A stretch of DNA of 40,936 nt from Pelagilacustribacter hypolimneticus (GTDB lineage: Bacteria; Pseudomonadota; Alphaproteobacteria; Pelagibacterales; Pelagibacteraceae). Below the pieces are notes generated by a model. The model saw only the letters and a list, made by a program, of their open reading frames with translations. It did not search any database and had not been told where the DNA came from. Positions 1-8,727 of the stretch are shown here, piece by piece; positions within the stretch are counted from its first letter, which is position 1; each line of letters starts with the position of its first letter. The stretch spans positions 1-40,936 of the forward strand of contig CBDDXH010000002.1 in NCBI GenBank assembly GCA_965235125.1, written 5' to 3'. A program made the position numbers and the translations under genes.

Positions 1-1
1 A

Positions 2-304
2 CTTCATGATGAATATGTTTTTGAAAAACACATTCCTCCTGAGTGGGAAAAACAGTTAGCGAATTTAAATCATCGTGTATTCTTATTAAAATTCACCATA
101 GGATTTGCAAGCTTTGGATTTCTATTTAATATGGTAACAGTTTTTGCACTCTACCTTGATCAGATTTATGCAGCTAGATTAATATTTGTTTCTTGTTGTT
201 TATGTATGATTGTATCGATAAGTTTGTTTATCAGAGAAATATTTATATCAACGCAAGCTTTAAAATTTCACATCTCTGATATGAACATTAATATTAAAAA
301 ATAA
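2..304 (+). CDS. DUF2721-like membrane protein (C-terminal part)
   Basis: The reading frame is open from the left edge and stops with TAA at 302-304; about 100 residues are visible. A charged stretch (EWEKQLANLNHR) is followed by two hydrophobic segments and a tail reading FIREIFISTQALKF. The spacing and the LREIFLST-type tail resemble DUF2721 membrane proteins, whose function is unknown. The start lies outside the window. The gene converges on the DUF1289 gene with a 2-base gap, and a terminator-like hairpin covers the junction. The family call is from memory of the motif and is moderately sure. Confidence 0.6.
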   Translation, partial: LHDEYVFEKHIPPEWEKQLANLNHRVFLLKFTIGFASFGFLFNMVTVFALYLDQIYAARLIFVSCCLCMIVSISLFIREIFISTQALKFHISDMNINIKK

Positions 305-317
305 TATTAATTTTTTT
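287..317 (+). terminator. AT-only intrinsic terminator-like hairpin
   Basis: A perfect 10-bp stem (ATTAATATTA at 287-296, TAATATTAAT at 302-311) encloses an AAAAA loop and is followed by six further T residues (312-317). It overlaps the stop codons of both converging genes. The stem is entirely A/T, so its strength is uncertain, but stem, loop and T-tail are in the right order for rightward transcription. Confidence 0.5.
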
Positions 318-564
318 CTAAACTTTTCTTAAAAAGAGAAATGCCATGTTCGGTTTTATGTTTATAAGATTCTTTAAATGTTTCTAGTTGCCAGCCCGAC
401 ATTCTATTTTGAATTTCTTTTAGATTATTTAGTTTCCACTCATCTTTAGTATTTTCTTCTTTCCATAATTTTTTTTCTTCATTAGTTCTTGCACATCCAT
501 AACAATATCCTGTTACAGGATCTGTTTTACAAATGCTAATACAGGGAGATATAATATTATTCAT
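307..564 (-). CDS. DUF1289 family small cysteine protein
   Basis: This 85-residue protein has the DUF1289 signature at its N-terminus: PCISICKTDPVTGYCYGCAR with cysteines at 8, 12, 21 and 24, followed by EIQNRMSGW. Four clustered cysteines suggest metal binding (inference). The molecular role of the family is unknown. Its ATG shares one base with the stop of the upstream quinone-reductase-like gene (TAATG), so it is probably the last gene of a pirin / oxidoreductase / DUF1289 transcript. Confidence 0.85.
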   Translation of the reverse strand: MNNIISPCISICKTDPVTGYCYGCARTNEEKKLWKEENTKDEWKLNNLKEIQNRMSGWQLETFKESYKHKTEHGISLFKKSLEKN

Positions 565-1538
565 TAAACAAGAAAAATCGCTGGACCATTAATTTTCCTA
601 GATTCTAAATCTATATGGGCTTGTTTAGCATCAGCTAGGGCGTATTCTTTAAATATTTTTATTTTTATTTTTCCAAATTTAATTTTTTCAAATAGTTTTT
701 CCGCTCCTTCAACTAATTCCTCTCTTTTTGCATAATAATCTTTCATGGTAGGTCTTGTAAAAAACAAGCTTTTTGACTGTATATCTTTTGGAACATCTAA
801 AGGGTCTAACGGACCAGATGCGTTGCCAAAAGACACCATCATACCTTTTGGCCTCAAACACTCACATGATCCTTTAAAAGTTTTTTTACCAACACCATCA
901 TACACTATTGAAACACCTAAACCTTTAGTAATGTCTTTAACTTCTTTAACAAAATCTTGTTTGGTATAATTAATAACATGATCACATCCATTTTCTTTTG
1001 CTATAGCAATTTTGTCATCTGAACCAACTGTACCAATTAATTTACACCCAATACTTTTTGCCCATTGTGAAAAAATTTGACCAACACCACCAGCCGCTGC
1101 ATGAAAAAGAACAACATCACTTGAAGCAAGTTTATAAGTTTTACATAAAAGATAATAAGTCGTTAATCCCTTAGTCATTATTGAAGCTGCGATTTTATGG
1201 GAAATACCTTCTGGTATTTTTATTCCTAATTGAGCAGGCAATATTCTCTCTTCAGCGTAGGAGCTTGGAGTTCCTCCTGCGTAAGCTACGTTATCTCCAA
1301 TACTTAAATGTTTAACTTTGGATCCAATTTCAATAATTTTTCCAGCACCCTCCAAACCTATTCCGCTCGGCAGATTTACAGGATACAAACCAGATCTATG
1401 GTAAGTATCAATATAGTTTATTGCAATTGCAATATTTTTTACTTTTATTTCATCAGGACCAGGCGAACCAAGTTTAATTTCTGAAAGTTCAAGAACTTCA
1501 GGACCACCTTGCTTTTTTATAATTATAGCTTTAGTCAT
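564..1538 (-). CDS. qor: NADPH:quinone reductase-like MDR oxidoreductase
   Basis: The 324-residue protein is a zinc-free medium-chain dehydrogenase/reductase. It has a GroES-like N-terminal domain (NYIDTYHRSGLYP around 41-53, GLEGAGKI around 61-68) and a Rossmann domain with the nucleotide loop AAAGGVG at 147-153. The structural-zinc cysteine cluster of alcohol dehydrogenases is absent, which fits quinone oxidoreductases that reduce quinones or enones with NADPH. The exact substrate cannot be read from sequence. It overlaps pirin upstream and DUF1289 downstream by one base each. Confidence 0.85.
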   Translation of the reverse strand: MTKAIIIKKQGGPEVLELSEIKLGSPGPDEIKVKNIAIAINYIDTYHRSGLYPVNLPSGIGLEGAGKIIEIGSKVKHLSIGDNVAYAGGTPSSYAEERILPAQLGIKIPEGISHKIAASIMTKGLTTYYLLCKTYKLASSDVVLFHAAAGGVGQIFSQWAKSIGCKLIGTVGSDDKIAIAKENGCDHVINYTKQDFVKEVKDITKGLGVSIVYDGVGKKTFKGSCECLRPKGMMVSFGNASGPLDPLDVPKDIQSKSLFFTRPTMKDYYAKREELVEGAEKLFEKIKFGKIKIKIFKEYALADAKQAHIDLESRKINGPAIFLV

Positions 1539-2380
1539 TAATATTTTGCGAAGGTCCCGTTATGATAATCTTGAATTGCTTGAAGAATTTCTGCTTTAGT
1601 ATTCATAACAAAAGGTCCTCCTCTAGCTATAGGCTCTCCAATAGGTTTGCCAGCAATAAATAAAAATTCACTTTTTTTGTTAGCTTCTACAATAAGTTTA
1701 TTGCCTTTATTTAACAAAATTAAATTAGAGTTAGAAGTTTTTGAATGCTTTTTTTCTCCAACGGTCAAATCGCCAGTTAACAAATAAATAAATGAGTTAT
1801 GTCCTTCTGGAACATGATAGGTAAACTTTTTATCTTTTTCTAAAATGATGTGAAAATAAATGGGTTCAACATTATGATTTTTTTCTGGACCTTCAGCATT
1901 TTCAAACTTTCCAGCTATTACTTTAACTACTTTTTCACTATCCTGGTATGTGCCCAAATCATTTCCTTTAATATATAGATATTTAGGTTTGTTCATTTTT
2001 AATTTTGCAGGCATATTGATCCAAAGTTGAAAACCTAATAATTTTCCTTCTGACATAGCTGGCATTTCTGAATGAATAATTCCTCTACCAGTCTTCATCC
2101 ACTGAACGTCCCCTGGAGTCATTCTTCCTTTTGCGCCAGTACTATCCTCATGCTCAAACTCTCCCTTAAGCATATAGGTAACCGTTTCGATTCCTCGATG
2201 CGGATGCGGCGGGAATCCTGCAATATAATCATCTTTATTTTCAGAACCAAACTCATCTAGCATTAAAAATGGATCTATATAATCTGCTTCATGTGTTCCA
2301 ATACTTCTTTTTAATTTAACCCCGGCACCATCTGAGGTCTCTATAGCTTCTACAATTTTTTTAATTTCAATAGTTTTCAT
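1538..2380 (-). CDS. Pirin family protein
   Basis: This 280-residue bicupin carries the pirin signature: HPHRGIETVTYML with His59 and His61, then GRGIIHSEMP with His103 and Glu105, matching the four Fe ligands of the N-terminal cupin. Bacterial pirins have been described as quercetinases or as redox-dependent modulators of partner enzymes; which applies here is unknown. The ATG at 2378-2380 is the first gene of a leftward three-gene set, facing rsmE across a 113-base gap that holds a strong inverted repeat. The C-terminal cupin is less conserved, as usual. Confidence 0.9.
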   Translation of the reverse strand: MKTIEIKKIVEAIETSDGAGVKLKRSIGTHEADYIDPFLMLDEFGSENKDDYIAGFPPHPHRGIETVTYMLKGEFEHEDSTGAKGRMTPGDVQWMKTGRGIIHSEMPAMSEGKLLGFQLWINMPAKLKMNKPKYLYIKGNDLGTYQDSEKVVKVIAGKFENAEGPEKNHNVEPIYFHIILEKDKKFTYHVPEGHNSFIYLLTGDLTVGEKKHSKTSNSNLILLNKGNKLIVEANKKSEFLFIAGKPIGEPIARGGPFVMNTKAEILQAIQDYHNGTFAKY

Positions 2381-2391
2381 TTCTGAAATTT

Positions 2392-2435
2392 TATAAGCAA
2401 TTATTAAATTATAGCAAGTAATTGCTGTGCTTATA
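2392..2435. repeat. Nested inverted repeat in the pirin/rsmE divergent gap
   Basis: Two overlapping perfect 8-bp inverted repeats are visible: TATAAGCA (2392-2399) with TGCTTATA (2428-2435), and AGCAATTA (2396-2403) with TAATTGCT (2419-2426). Together the left arm TATAAGCAATTA matches the right arm except for a five-base insertion. It lies 11 bases upstream of the pirin start and 58 upstream of rsmE, so it could be an operator or a leader hairpin for the pirin set. The sequence is certain; the function is a guess. Confidence 0.45.
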
Positions 2436-2493
2436 TAAATCAGTATATAAGAACAGGTATTATTTGCTATTATGGGTTCATCAGTAAATTATT

Positions 2494-3204
2494 ATGAATA
2501 GTGTAAGATTATATTATCCTAAACATATTATACAAAGTTCAACAATTTTACTTTCCAAGGAACACACGCATTACCTTGTAAATGTTATGAGATTAAAAAG
2601 AGGATCTTTTGTTAATTTTTTTAATAAAGAAGGTGAGTGGGAAAGTGAAATAGTTTTTTTGGAAAAAGAAAGAGTAGAAGTTAAATTTTTAAATAAAGTT
2701 AAAGAAAATATAAAATTAATAAATATCGAGCTAGGTATTTGTTTAGTAAAAAAGAATCCAATGGAAATAATCTTCCAAAAAGCAACAGAGCTTGGCGTAA
2801 GAAAGATTACCCCAATAATTTCAGAGCGAACAGAGGTTAAAGAATTAAATATTGAAAGGGCAAATAAAATAGTTATTGAAGCTACTGAGCAATCTAATCA
2901 ATTAAATCCACCTGAAATTAGTGAAGTAACCAAATTGAAAAAATTTATTGAGAATATTGAAAATAAAACATTATTTTTTGCCGATATTAATTCAGACTAC
3001 AAATTAGAGGCCAAAAATATTATACCAGGTAAAGTAAACTGTATTCTAATAGGCCCCGAAGGTGATTTTTCACTTTCTGAAAGAGAACTTATTTTAAAAA
3101 ATGTTAACACTATTCCATTCAGTCTATCCAAAAATATTTTACGAGCAGATACTGCCGTAATAAGTGCAATTTCCTTAATTAATTTTATTAGCACAGATCA
3201 TTAA
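2494..3204 (+). CDS. rsmE: 16S rRNA (uracil-1498-N3)-methyltransferase
   Basis: The 236-residue protein fits RsmE, which methylates U1498 of 16S rRNA with S-adenosylmethionine. An N-terminal PUA-like segment (LVNVMRLKRGSFVNFF, 28-43) precedes the SPOUT domain. SPOUT motifs are ATELGVRKITPIIS (97-110), LIGPEGDFS (185-193) and LRADTA (216-221), the knot-forming cofactor site. The ATG is 53 bases ahead of coxB, so the two may share a transcript. No clear terminator lies between them. Confidence 0.93.
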   Translation: MNSVRLYYPKHIIQSSTILLSKEHTHYLVNVMRLKRGSFVNFFNKEGEWESEIVFLEKERVEVKFLNKVKENIKLINIELGICLVKKNPMEIIFQKATELGVRKITPIISERTEVKELNIERANKIVIEATEQSNQLNPPEISEVTKLKKFIENIENKTLFFADINSDYKLEAKNIIPGKVNCILIGPEGDFSLSERELILKNVNTIPFSLSKNILRADTAVISAISLINFISTDH

Positions 3205-3257
3205 TTGTCGCATTAATTGAAATTGTTAAATAATTTAAAAGATATATATAAGCCTAT

Positions 3258-4085
3258 ATGAAAATTATTTTAAAATCCCTAATTTATGTAGTTATTTCTT
3301 TATTAATTTTTGCAAACTCTTATGCAGATCAGCCTAAAGATTGGCAATTAGGATTTCAAGACTCTGCCTCAAAGGGCATGAAAACCATAGTTTGGTTTCA
3401 TGACTATATGCTGCTTCCAACTATAACAGCCATTATGGTTTTCGTTTTATTTTTAATTTTATATGTTTGTATAAAATTTAGAGCTTCAAAAAATAAAATT
3501 GCCTCTACAACAAGTCACAATGCGACCGTTGAAGTTTTATGGACTTTAATTCCTTGTTTAATATTAATTGTTTTAGCAGTTCCATCTTTTAAACTTTTGT
3601 ACGAGCAAGATACCATTCCTAAAGTCGACGTTACAATCAAAGCTGTTGGTTATCAGTGGTATTGGGGATACGAGTACCCTGATGAAAAAATTGGTTTTGA
3701 CTCTTATATGATTGAAGAGAAAGATCTTAAACCTAATCAACCAAGATTACTGACAGTTGATAATGAAATTTACGTTCCGGTTAATAAAGTTGTAAGAGTC
3801 ATGATAACGGCTAATGATGTTTTACATGCTTGGGCATTGCCATCTTTTGGAGTTAAAAGAGATGCAGTTCCTGGCAGAATAAATGAAACTTGGTTTAAAG
3901 CAGAAAAAACCGGAACCTATTATGGCCAATGTTCAGAACTTTGTGGAATTAAACATGCCTTTATGCCAATTACAGTTAATGTTGTTACTGAAGAAGAGTA
4001 TAATAAATGGTTAAAAGAGGCCAAGCAAAAATTTGCATTGGAAGATTCAACAGTAAATAATAAAGTAGTAAAAAAAATTAAATAA
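3258..4085 (+). CDS. coxB: Cytochrome c oxidase subunit II (CuA)
   Basis: Subunit II of the aa3-type oxidase accepts electrons from cytochrome c. The 275-residue protein has a signal peptide (about 1-23), two membrane helices (about 52-72 and 91-113) and a periplasmic cupredoxin domain. The CuA ligands are all present: His190, Cys225, Glu227, Cys229, His233 and Met236 within CSELCGIKHAFM. The aromatic electron-entry patch is YQWYWGY at 132-138. There is no fused cytochrome c domain. It opens the cluster coxB-coxA-ctaB-ctaG-coxC, with coxA starting two bases after its stop. Confidence 0.97.
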   Translation: MKIILKSLIYVVISLLIFANSYADQPKDWQLGFQDSASKGMKTIVWFHDYMLLPTITAIMVFVLFLILYVCIKFRASKNKIASTTSHNATVEVLWTLIPCLILIVLAVPSFKLLYEQDTIPKVDVTIKAVGYQWYWGYEYPDEKIGFDSYMIEEKDLKPNQPRLLTVDNEIYVPVNKVVRVMITANDVLHAWALPSFGVKRDAVPGRINETWFKAEKTGTYYGQCSELCGIKHAFMPITVNVVTEEEYNKWLKEAKQKFALEDSTVNNKVVKKIK

Positions 4086-4087
4086 AC

Positions 4088-5683
4088 ATGTACAGTCAAA
4101 CCGCAGATAGCCATCACCCCACTGGTTGGAAGCGATGGGCTTATTCTACAAATCATAAAGACATAGGAACGATGTATCTTGTGTTTGCAATTATTGCAGG
4201 GATTATTGGTTCAGCTTTTTCAGTTTTAATGAGAATAGAGTTAATGTATCCTGGCGATGGAATTCTTGCTGGAAATTATCATTTATACAATGTGTTAGTT
4301 ACTGGTCACGGTTTAATTATGATTTTTTTCATGGTGATGCCGGCAATGATCGGTGGGTTTGGTAATTGGTTTGTTCCAATTATGCTTGGTGCACCTGATA
4401 TGGCTTTTCCAAGAATGAATAATATTTCTTTCTGGTTATTGCCTGTTGCTTTTATTCTCTTATTAGCTTCAATTTTTGTTCCTGGACCCCCGGGCCAAAC
4501 AGGCGTAGGTGGCGGTTGGACTATTTATCCTCCTTTATCATCCAAAACCGGCCAACCAGGTCCTGCAATGGATTTAGCAATTTTAAGCTTACACATAGCC
4601 GGAGCTTCTTCAATTTTAGGTGCGATTAATTTTATTACAACAATTTTAAATATGAGAACGCCGGGTATGACGTTACATAAAATGCCTTTGTTTGCTTGGT
4701 CAATTTTAGTTACTGCTTTTTTACTTTTATTATCTCTACCAGTTTTAGCTGGTGCGATCACTATGTTGCTTACAGATAGAAATTTTGGAACATCTTTCTT
4801 TGAAGCGCAAACTGGAGGTGATCCAGTATTGTTTCAACATCTATTTTGGTTTTTTGGGCACCCAGAAGTTTATATTTTAATTCTCCCAGGTTTTGGAATG
4901 ATCAGTCATATCGTTTCTACTTTTTCAAAAAAACCAATTTTTGGTTATTTAGGCATGGCTTATGCGATGGTTGCAATTGGAGTTGTTGGTTTCGTTGTTT
5001 GGGCACACCATATGTATACTGTTGGATTAGACACAGACACAAAAGCTTATTTTTTAGCTGCAACGATGATTATCGCCGTTCCAACCGGAATAAAAGTATT
5101 CTCTTGGATAGCTACAATGTGGGGAGGATCAATCTCTTTTAAAACTCCTATGTTATGGGCTATAGGTTTTATCTTCTTATTTACTCTTGGCGGACTAACC
5201 GGTGTAGTTCTTGCCAACGCAGGTGTTGATACGGCATTGCACGACACTTATTATGTTGTTGCTCACTTTCATTACGTGCTTTCTTTAGGTGCAGTTTTTG
5301 CAATTTTCGCTGGATTTTATTACTGGTTTAGCAAAATGAGCGGATATGAGTATTCTGAATTTTTAGGAAAATTACATTTCTGGTTAACTTTTATAGGTGT
5401 TAATTTAATCTTCTTCCCTCAACATTTTTTAGGTTTAGCTGGTATGCCAAGAAGATATGCAGATTATCCTGATGCATTTGCTGGTTGGAATTATGTATCA
5501 TCAATTGGTTCATATATTTCATTGATCGGCTTAGCTGTTTTTTTAATCAACTTGCTTTACGCTTTTATAAAGCAAGAAAAAGCAAAACAAAATCCATGGG
5601 GAGAAGGGGCTACAACTTTAGAATGGACAGTTACATCACCACCTCCATTCCATACTTTTGAAGAGCTACCCAAAGTAAAATAA
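4088..5683 (+). CDS. coxA: Cytochrome c oxidase subunit I
   Basis: This is the catalytic 12-helix subunit, 531 residues, holding heme a, heme a3 and CuB. Visible ligands are His74 (TGHG), His258 with Tyr262 (HPEVY, the cross-linked pair), His307-His308, and His393/His395 (HFHYV). Glu260 in the HPEVY motif and Lys336 (PTGIKVF) mark the D and K proton channels of an A-type oxidase. There is no Shine-Dalgarno-like purine block before the ATG. It is translationally packed between coxB (2-base gap) and ctaB (1-base gap). Confidence 0.98.
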   Translation: MYSQTADSHHPTGWKRWAYSTNHKDIGTMYLVFAIIAGIIGSAFSVLMRIELMYPGDGILAGNYHLYNVLVTGHGLIMIFFMVMPAMIGGFGNWFVPIMLGAPDMAFPRMNNISFWLLPVAFILLLASIFVPGPPGQTGVGGGWTIYPPLSSKTGQPGPAMDLAILSLHIAGASSILGAINFITTILNMRTPGMTLHKMPLFAWSILVTAFLLLLSLPVLAGAITMLLTDRNFGTSFFEAQTGGDPVLFQHLFWFFGHPEVYILILPGFGMISHIVSTFSKKPIFGYLGMAYAMVAIGVVGFVVWAHHMYTVGLDTDTKAYFLAATMIIAVPTGIKVFSWIATMWGGSISFKTPMLWAIGFIFLFTLGGLTGVVLANAGVDTALHDTYYVVAHFHYVLSLGAVFAIFAGFYYWFSKMSGYEYSEFLGKLHFWLTFIGVNLIFFPQHFLGLAGMPRRYADYPDAFAGWNYVSSIGSYISLIGLAVFLINLLYAFIKQEKAKQNPWGEGATTLEWTVTSPPPFHTFEELPKVK

Positions 5684-5684
5684 A

Positions 5685-6596
5685 TTGATCCAATCTTCAA
5701 TCAGAATAAATAATTTAAAAGTTAGCAATAGCTTTAGCTTGAATTCATTTTTTAATTTAATGAAACCAAGAGTGATGTCTCTTGTTTTATTCACAAGTAT
5801 GGTTGGCTTGCTAATCACACCTGAAAAGGTTTCATTCACTGTTTCAATAATTTCATTATTTGCAGTAGCCCTTGGAGCAGGCGCAGCTGGTGCTTTAAAT
5901 ATGTGGTACGATTCAGATCTTGATGCTTTAATGACAAGGACTTGTTTGAGACCCATACCAACGGGTCGTGTGCAAAAAAATCAAGCTTTATGGTTTGGTA
6001 TTATTCTATCTTTCGTTTCAATTACCATACTTTATTTTATAGCAAATGTAGTTTCATCCATACTGCTTGCTACAACTATTGGCTTTTATTTTTTTATTTA
6101 TACAATCTGGCTTAAGAGAAGAACTTCTCAGAATATTGTGATAGGGGGAGCAGCAGGAGCTTTACCACCCGTTATTGGTTGGGCCATAGGCGCTAATAGT
6201 ATTTCTATGGAGCCAATTATATTATTTTTAATTATATTTATTTGGACCCCATCTCATTTTTGGGCTTTAAGTTTATATAAATCAAATGATTATAAAAAAG
6301 CAAAAATCCCCATGCTTCCTATTACCGCTGGTATTCAGACTACTAAATTAAATATTTTAATCTACTCATTGTTAATGGCTCCAGTTGTTGCTCTGCCATA
6401 TTTTTTTAATTTTGCTGGCCTTTTTTATTTAGTTCCATCTTTATCAATGACATTCTATTATATTTATTTGTGTGCTTATCTTTTTAAAGAAAAAAATAAT
6501 AAATCTTCAAATATTATAGCTAAAAAAATATTTGTTTATTCTATTTTTTATTTATTTTTTATTTTTGTTTTAATATTAGCTGATAGTTTCATTTAG
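5685..6596 (+). CDS. ctaB: Heme O synthase (protoheme farnesyltransferase)
   Basis: The protein transfers a farnesyl group to heme b, giving heme O for the aa3 oxidase. It is a polytopic UbiA-type prenyltransferase of 303 residues with the aspartate motif NMWYDSDLDALMTRT (Asn72, Asp76, Asp80) and a second conserved loop, YTIWLKRRTSQN. The best start is TTG at 5685, one base after the coxA stop; the first internal ATG (MKPRVM) would remove about 25 residues before the first helix. The position between coxA and ctaG is the usual alphaproteobacterial order. Confidence 0.95.
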   Translation: MIQSSIRINNLKVSNSFSLNSFFNLMKPRVMSLVLFTSMVGLLITPEKVSFTVSIISLFAVALGAGAAGALNMWYDSDLDALMTRTCLRPIPTGRVQKNQALWFGIILSFVSITILYFIANVVSSILLATTIGFYFFIYTIWLKRRTSQNIVIGGAAGALPPVIGWAIGANSISMEPIILFLIIFIWTPSHFWALSLYKSNDYKKAKIPMLPITAGIQTTKLNILIYSLLMAPVVALPYFFNFAGLFYLVPSLSMTFYYIYLCAYLFKEKNNKSSNIIAKKIFVYSIFYLFFIFVLILADSFI

Positions 6597-6600
6597 TATA

Positions 6601-6711
6601 ATGAGCAAGAAAAAAAAAAATATTATTACAGCATTAGTTTTAATTTTCTTTATGATTTTTTTATTTTTATTAACTTTTTACAATATTAGAATTTATAATA
6701 GAGAAATATAA
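6601..6711 (+). CDS. 36-residue single-span membrane peptide in the cox cluster (CoxF-like position)
   Basis: A short frame runs from ATG 6601 to TAA 6709-6711 and encodes a basic N-terminus (MSKKKKN), one hydrophobic helix (about 8-28) and a polar end (YNIRIYNREI). Its stop overlaps the ctaG ATG by one base, which argues for translational coupling and a real gene. Alphaproteobacteria often carry a tiny hydrophobic coxF/CoxF-like gene between ctaB and ctaG; this matches in place and topology, not by recognisable sequence. Its role in oxidase assembly is inferred from position only. Confidence 0.6.
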   Translation: MSKKKKNIITALVLIFFMIFLFLLTFYNIRIYNREI

Positions 6712-7253
6712 TGACTTTAAATAAAAAAAAATTAACCCCAATTGCTTTAGTCTCCATTTTTGTATTAATGTTAGGATTATCTTTTGCGTCTGTACCTTTG
6801 TATGAATTATTTTGTAGAGTAACTGGTTTTGGCGGCACAATTCAAGATGCGAAAAATAAAGAAGTACCTAAAATTGTTATTAATCAAATTTACAAACTTC
6901 GTTTTGATACCAACGTTGGTAATCAACTCGAATGGGATTTTTTTCCAGAAAAAAATACATTAGAATTAAAGCCCGGAGAAATACACAACGTTAAGTTTTA
7001 TGTACAAAACTTAAGCCAATCAGAGACTTCTGGCGTAGCTTCATATAATGCTTCGCCTTCGTCTTTTGGCATATATTTAAATAAAGTTGGTTGTTTTTGT
7101 TTTGAAAAGCAGGCACTTAAGCCTCTAGAAAAAAAAGAGTTTGTTTTAAGCTTTTTCTTGGATCCAAAAGTAGTTGATGATAATAAGACTAAAAATATTT
7201 CAGATGTTACATTGTCGTATACTTTTTTTTCAGCTGAATATTATAAAAAATAA
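6711..7253 (+). CDS. ctaG: Cytochrome c oxidase assembly protein CtaG/Cox11
   Basis: Cox11-type copper chaperone that delivers CuB copper to subunit I. The 180-residue protein has one N-terminal membrane anchor (about 9-30), Cys35 just after it, and the copper-binding motif VGCFCFEKQ with Cys128 and Cys130. The remainder is the periplasmic immunoglobulin-like domain ending in TLSYTFF. Length and motif order are typical. It starts on the stop codon of the small membrane peptide and ends nine bases before the chosen coxC ATG. Confidence 0.95.
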   Translation: MTLNKKKLTPIALVSIFVLMLGLSFASVPLYELFCRVTGFGGTIQDAKNKEVPKIVINQIYKLRFDTNVGNQLEWDFFPEKNTLELKPGEIHNVKFYVQNLSQSETSGVASYNASPSSFGIYLNKVGCFCFEKQALKPLEKKEFVLSFFLDPKVVDDNKTKNISDVTLSYTFFSAEYYKK

Positions 7254-7262
7254 AGATTGAAT

Positions 7263-8054
7263 ATGTCTTCAAGTGAAAAAAAACATGACTTCCATCTAGT
7301 TGATCCAAGTCCATGGCCAATTTTTGCATCTTTTGCATGTTTAATCTTGGCATTTGGAGCGGTTTATTATTTTCATACTAAAGCTTTATGGCTTTTATTA
7401 ATTGGAACTGCATTATTACTTTATGGTGCATTTATGTGGTTTAGAGAAGTTGTGATTGAAGCTGAGCATCAAGGTCACCATACTATGGTTGTTCAAATAG
7501 GTCATCGATATGGAATGACACTGTTTATTGCATCTGAAGTTATGTTTTTTGTTGCGTGGTTTTGGGCTTTTTTTAATGCCAGTCTTTTTCCAACAGTTCA
7601 AATTGGAAGTGCTTGGCCACCAATTGAAATAAAAACATTTGATCCTTGGGACATTCCTTTAATCAACACTTTAATATTACTATTATCAGGTACTACCGTA
7701 ACTTGGGCACATCATGCGCTTTTAGAAAATGACAGAAAAGGTTTATTGCACGGATTAATCTTGAGTGTTTTTTTAGGTTTTATATTTACCTGTTTTCAGG
7801 CCTACGAGTATCATCATGCAACTTTTACTCTTGCTGGAAATATATATGGATCAACATTTTTTATGGCCACAGGCTTTCATGGTTTCCATGTCATAATAGG
7901 AACTATTTTTTTAGCAGTATGTCTTTTTAGAGTAACAAAAGGACATTTTAAAGTCGATCATCACTTTGGATTTGAAGCAGCAGCATGGTATTGGCATTTT
8001 GTTGATGTAGTCTGGCTATTTCTTTTTGCAGCTATTTATATTTGGGGAAGTTAA
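7263..8054 (+). CDS. coxC: Cytochrome c oxidase subunit III
   Basis: Seven-helix core subunit of the aa3 oxidase that stabilises the complex. Family motifs include HDFHLVDPSPWP near the N-terminus, MTLFIASEVMFFVAWFWAFF in the third helix region, FQAYEYHHA, and the C-terminal AAWYWHFVDVVWLFLF. I prefer the ATG at 7263 (263 residues). A TTG two codons upstream at 7257 is also in frame and would add two residues. The SURF1 gene follows after seven bases. Confidence 0.96.
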   Translation: MSSSEKKHDFHLVDPSPWPIFASFACLILAFGAVYYFHTKALWLLLIGTALLLYGAFMWFREVVIEAEHQGHHTMVVQIGHRYGMTLFIASEVMFFVAWFWAFFNASLFPTVQIGSAWPPIEIKTFDPWDIPLINTLILLLSGTTVTWAHHALLENDRKGLLHGLILSVFLGFIFTCFQAYEYHHATFTLAGNIYGSTFFMATGFHGFHVIIGTIFLAVCLFRVTKGHFKVDHHFGFEAAAWYWHFVDVVWLFLFAAIYIWGS

Positions 8055-8061
8055 AAATTAA

Positions 8062-8727
8062 TTGAAACATAAATTATTATTTAATTTTTTTGTTTTTTTT
8101 ATCATTACATTATTTTGTGCACTTGGAACTTGGCAGCTCGTAAGACTACAATGGAAAAATAATTTAATTAATGAAATTGGCGAAGGACTCAAGTCTCCTG
8201 CAATAAATTATTCTAATAAGATCCAAAAAAATTATCAAAGAATTATTGCTGAAGGTGAGTACGATTTTGAAAAACAAATCTATCTATATAGTCTTAATGA
8301 AAAAGGCGAACCTGGTTATGATGTAATTACTCCATTCAAAACTCTAGACTTAGAAAACATATTAATTAATAGAGGGTGGATTAAAGCCAATCAAAAAAAT
8401 GAAAGTATTATCAATAAAGTTGAGGGAAAGAAAATTCAAGGTCTAATGTTTAAAAATGTTAAAAAAAATATATTTAAACCAGATAATGAAATTGAAAAAA
8501 ATATTTGGTTTTCTATTAATTTAGAAGATGTAAATAAGTTTACTGGCAAAAAATTTAATGAATACATTTTTTATTTGGAAGATGAAAAAATAAGCACACC
8601 AAAACCTAAAAAAATTACAATAGACTTGCCAAATAATCACCTTAAATATGCTATTACATGGTATTCAATATCCATATCAATATTTTTATATTTTTTATAT
8701 TTTAGAAAGAAAAATGAAATACTGTAG
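8062..8727 (+). CDS. SURF1 family oxidase assembly protein
   Basis: The 221-residue protein has the SURF1 plan: an N-terminal membrane helix with FCALGTWQLVRLQWK, a large periplasmic loop containing the ILINRGWI segment, and a second helix near the C-terminus (AITWYSISISIFLYFLYF). SURF1 proteins help insert heme a into subunit I. The start is TTG at 8062; no nearby ATG would keep the first helix. Its last 14 bases overlap thrC, linking the oxidase cluster to threonine synthesis. Confidence 0.9.
   Translation: MKHKLLFNFFVFFIITLFCALGTWQLVRLQWKNNLINEIGEGLKSPAINYSNKIQKNYQRIIAEGEYDFEKQIYLYSLNEKGEPGYDVITPFKTLDLENILINRGWIKANQKNESIINKVEGKKIQGLMFKNVKKNIFKPDNEIEKNIWFSINLEDVNKFTGKKFNEYIFYLEDEKISTPKPKKITIDLPNNHLKYAITWYSISISIFLYFLYFRKKNEIL

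Noticed and set aside
8648..8713. An upstream ATG extending thrC by 22 residues
   Set aside because: It lies inside the SURF1 gene, and the family normally begins at the MKYCSTR motif, reached by ATG 8714.
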